DNA of 64,000 bases from Chrysogorgia sp. JL179-B06 (lineage: Eukaryota > Cnidaria > Anthozoa > Scleralcyonacea > Chrysogorgiidae): positions 487,501 through 551,500 of the forward strand of contig JAYKKM010000440.1 in NCBI GenBank assembly GCA_035772405.1, read 5' to 3'. The notes below the pieces were generated by a model. It did no database searches, was not told the origin of the DNA, and saw nothing but the letters and a program-made list of their open reading frames with translations. Of the stretch, positions 61,938 to 64,000 are shown in pieces (positions within the stretch are counted from its first letter, which is position 1; each line of letters starts with the position of its first letter). A program made the translations under genes and the position numbers.

Positions 61938-62150
61938 GCTTATTACATGGATAGTCTCAGCCTGGCCGGGCTAAAATCTCAGTCCGGTAAGCTGGACTGA
62001 AATTTCATCCCGGCTCACAGACAATTTCAGACCAGGCTGAAATTCCAGCTTGGTTGAAGCAACCCGGGCTGAACTTACCCATGTAATTGTACATTTTTTC
62101 AGCCTGATCAGCTGGGCTGATAATTCTCCATGTAATCAGCTCCTTAGTAA
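61938..62150. repeat. Small inverted-ended element rich in CAGCC(T/C)GG words
   Basis: GGGCTTATTACATGG (61937) mirrors CCATGTAATCAGCTCC (~62130-62146). The inside repeats GGCTGAAATT/AATTTCAG and CAGCCTGG/CCGGGCTG in both orientations every 20-30 bp. Noncoding MITE-like sequence. Confidence 0.7.
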
Positions 62151-62711
62151 TTACAAATAGGTTATTATAATTTGCAACAATTATCTACAGTGGTTTCTAC
62201 AATTGACTTGTGCACAAAGCTGTAACACTACATATGTAATAAACTGTACATCATGGAATTATTTTCCTCAACTTTGTGAAAACTCAGTGGACAATGGAAA
62301 TTATTTGTTTGCAAGTTCTTTGGGAAAATAAAATACAGTTGTTGCAGTGGTGTATTCCCAAACGACAACTACATTATATGTGGAGTCGTGCACATCAGAT
62401 GTGCAATGAACTAATACATCACAGAGAGTATTGCATTCTCAACAAGAACTCCAATAAAAGTTAGACAATATAAACAATGGATCAACAATACCAGAAACAT
62501 CAGTTACATACCATTTCCGGTTTTTATTTTGTCAGTGCTTTGCTTTGCCATCACATATCAGACTCTTGCGATTCCACTGACAGTTTTACCACAGTACTAA
62601 AGAAGCATGATTTATAGTGGCAGTGATTTATCGGAAATTTGTTTACCAAATATCAAACATAGTCATAATGTATGTATACTGTGTATGCAGTCAAATTCAA
62701 AAGCCTTACCA

Positions 62712-62779
62712 ATTATCCCCTCGCCCGGACGGCGCGAAGCGCCGTCCAGCGCCGAAGGCGCTGCGGCGAGGGTGATAAT
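62712..62779. other. GC-rich three-way-junction fold
   Basis: An outer stem ATTATCCCCTCGCC (62712-62725) against GGCGAGGGTGATAAT (62765-62779) encloses two tight hairpins: GGACGGCGC-GAA-GCGCCGTCC (62727-62747) and AGCGCC-GAA-GGCGCT (62748-62762). Both have GAA loops. The stretch is far more GC-rich than its surroundings. It could act as a DNA cruciform, a structured RNA or an element end; none is proven. Confidence 0.8.
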
Positions 62780-62789
62780 CTTGACGGTG

Positions 62790-63740
62790 TGGCACAATGT
62801 CCGGTCGTGTACAATGTCCGGTCGTTTGTCTGAGGCAAATTCTGGATATGTTTGTGCCGCGTATATCGGTATCCATCAACCGCACATCGGTTGTCTTGGT
62901 TACGATGACCTCACGGGGCGGAAAGTGAGTAAACAAGGATAGTTATGGATCTACAAGATATTTATCTAAGGTAGTGAGCCGGGAACATTTTGTATTATTT
63001 TCCAAAAGCGATTTTATTACTGTACGTGTGTCCGAAAAAACGTGAAATGAGTAATTTAAATAACGAATGGCAGGTTGAAGCTGCAGGAGCAGATGAGAAC
63101 GAAAGGGGATAGGAAGTAAAGTCCGATATTGCCTGGGAAAACCGAAAGACTGTGAACAAAGGCTCGAAAATCGCGAGTAGAAACTCCATACTGATACTAT
63201 AATAGGTCAAAAGATCGTGAACAAAGGCGACTGGCGCCAAGTTGGTGATGCTTACACAGACAAATCCAGGTAGGTAAGCGAAGTCAGGGTTGGAGAGATC
63301 AGTAAAAATCGTAAACAAAACGACGAGCAACGACCGCATTGTTTAGACCAGTGTTCTTTGAATCTTTGTTTGCCTTAATTTTATACAGCGAGTTGCGAAG
63401 CTGGCCGTTGCAAATGATCATGCTATACTAATTTATCATATTTTGGAAACAATATATTTTTAAATATCTGAAAATGTAAATCGTTTCAAAATTTGCATAG
63501 CAAGACCAGTTACTATCTTACTTTAGCAAATTTGAGCAAAACACAGCTATGAACTATGTAAAATGAACTATGCAAATTTCAATACTTTTCGGCTGGTTTT
63601 GTTTTGTTCGATTCGTATGTGTTATTGTGTTGTCGCATTTTGTGGATTGATTGATTTGAATGATGCATGGTAACCACAATAATGTCAAGTGAAATACTTT
63701 TAAATGTGAAAGTAAATAAAGCACAAAGAAGATGAGTGGA
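62790..63740. other. No feature recognised
   Basis: Moderately AT-rich. A repeated GTGTACAATGTCCGGTCGT-like word at 62796-62825 is the only local structure. ORFs up to 114 codons show no family features. Confidence 0.45.
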
Positions 63741-63773
63741 AGATTAGAATATATATATATATATATTACCTTT

Positions 63774-63936
63774 AGGTCATATTGAGCACTCTACAGGATG
63801 AAAACCATTGTCGCTTATGCATTGTGCGCACGCTCACTGCTTGCAGTTTGAGCACTCTGGCATGGTTTTTGATGTCCCACATTTGTGTGGCATCAAGGGT
63901 GACTGTAATAGCAGTTACCTTCATCCTGCTCATCAG

Positions 63937-64000
<64 letters not shown>
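63774..64000 (+). repeat. Second copy of the hammerhead-bearing unit, truncated, plus (TA)n
   Basis: Homologous to 11395-11565 (GGTCATATTGAGCACTCTAC onward). The motif is cut after CATCAGCACTA at 63942, where a TA tract runs to the window edge, so the CTGATGA core is missing. This indicates that TA expansion or insertion occurred within helix I. Confidence 0.88.

Noticed and set aside
62607..63339. ORFs of 76-114 codons near the right end as genes
   Set aside because: They overlap the GC-rich hairpin or unrecognised sequence on both strands and show no conserved features.

Overview
This is AT-rich metazoan nuclear DNA, most likely from a cnidarian and probably an anthozoan. That call is inference. 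It rests on a two-exon immune-type gene (DZIP3-like HEPN, then NB-ARC and TPRs), a mobile-element mix of Penelope-like, CR1/L2-like LINE, piggyBac, hAT and CACTG-ended elements, and many long (TA)n tracts. No bacterial gene order, rRNA operon or CRISPR array is present.

1-11.8 kb: Penelope-like element (PLE) pieces with GIY-YIG endonuclease remnants, (TA)n tracts, three intact type I hammerhead ribozyme motifs, and exon 1 (HEPN) of the one convincing host gene, at 4026-4797. Its ~7-kb intron holds a decayed second HEPN exon, a 1-kb hairpin, two PLEs, a TTAA MITE and a 464-bp tandem duplication. 11.8-17.5 kb: exon 2 (NB-ARC, winged helix, about ten 42-aa TPRs). The reading frame ends early at a probable one-base deletion; TPR remnants continue at 15181-15262 and 17070-17505, split by a ~1.8-kb inverted-repeat insertion. 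17.5-19.2 kb: minus-strand LINE.

20-26.7 kb: non-autonomous DNA elements (one sharing ends with the piggyBac element at 56.6-59.7 kb), foldbacks, PLE tails in (TA)n, and a tRNA-derived SINE. 27.4-48.5 kb: a Russian-doll structure. An outer long inverted repeat (27413-28462 plus 45258-46045 against 46635-48464) is split by a TA-flanked CACTG-ended element (28465-45257). That element contains a second palindrome (29683-29971 plus 38891-39339 against 39357-40092), which is split by a second element of the same family (29974-38888). The mirror arm of the inner palindrome preserves an exact empty site with a single TA. Both elements carry subterminal arrays of TTGGT-n-ACCAA dyads and contain exon-like coding fragments.

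48.9-64 kb: a TTAA hairpin element, a textbook non-autonomous hAT element with 8-bp target duplications, two LINEs of one family in opposite orientations, a 74-78 bp minisatellite, a broken piggyBac element with its transposase, two further CACTG-family pieces, a PLE fragment, and a GC-rich predicted three-way junction. Apart from the HEPN/NB-ARC/TPR gene, nearly everything recognisable is mobile DNA or its debris. All identifications come from reading the sequence and knowledge of the families; no database search was run.
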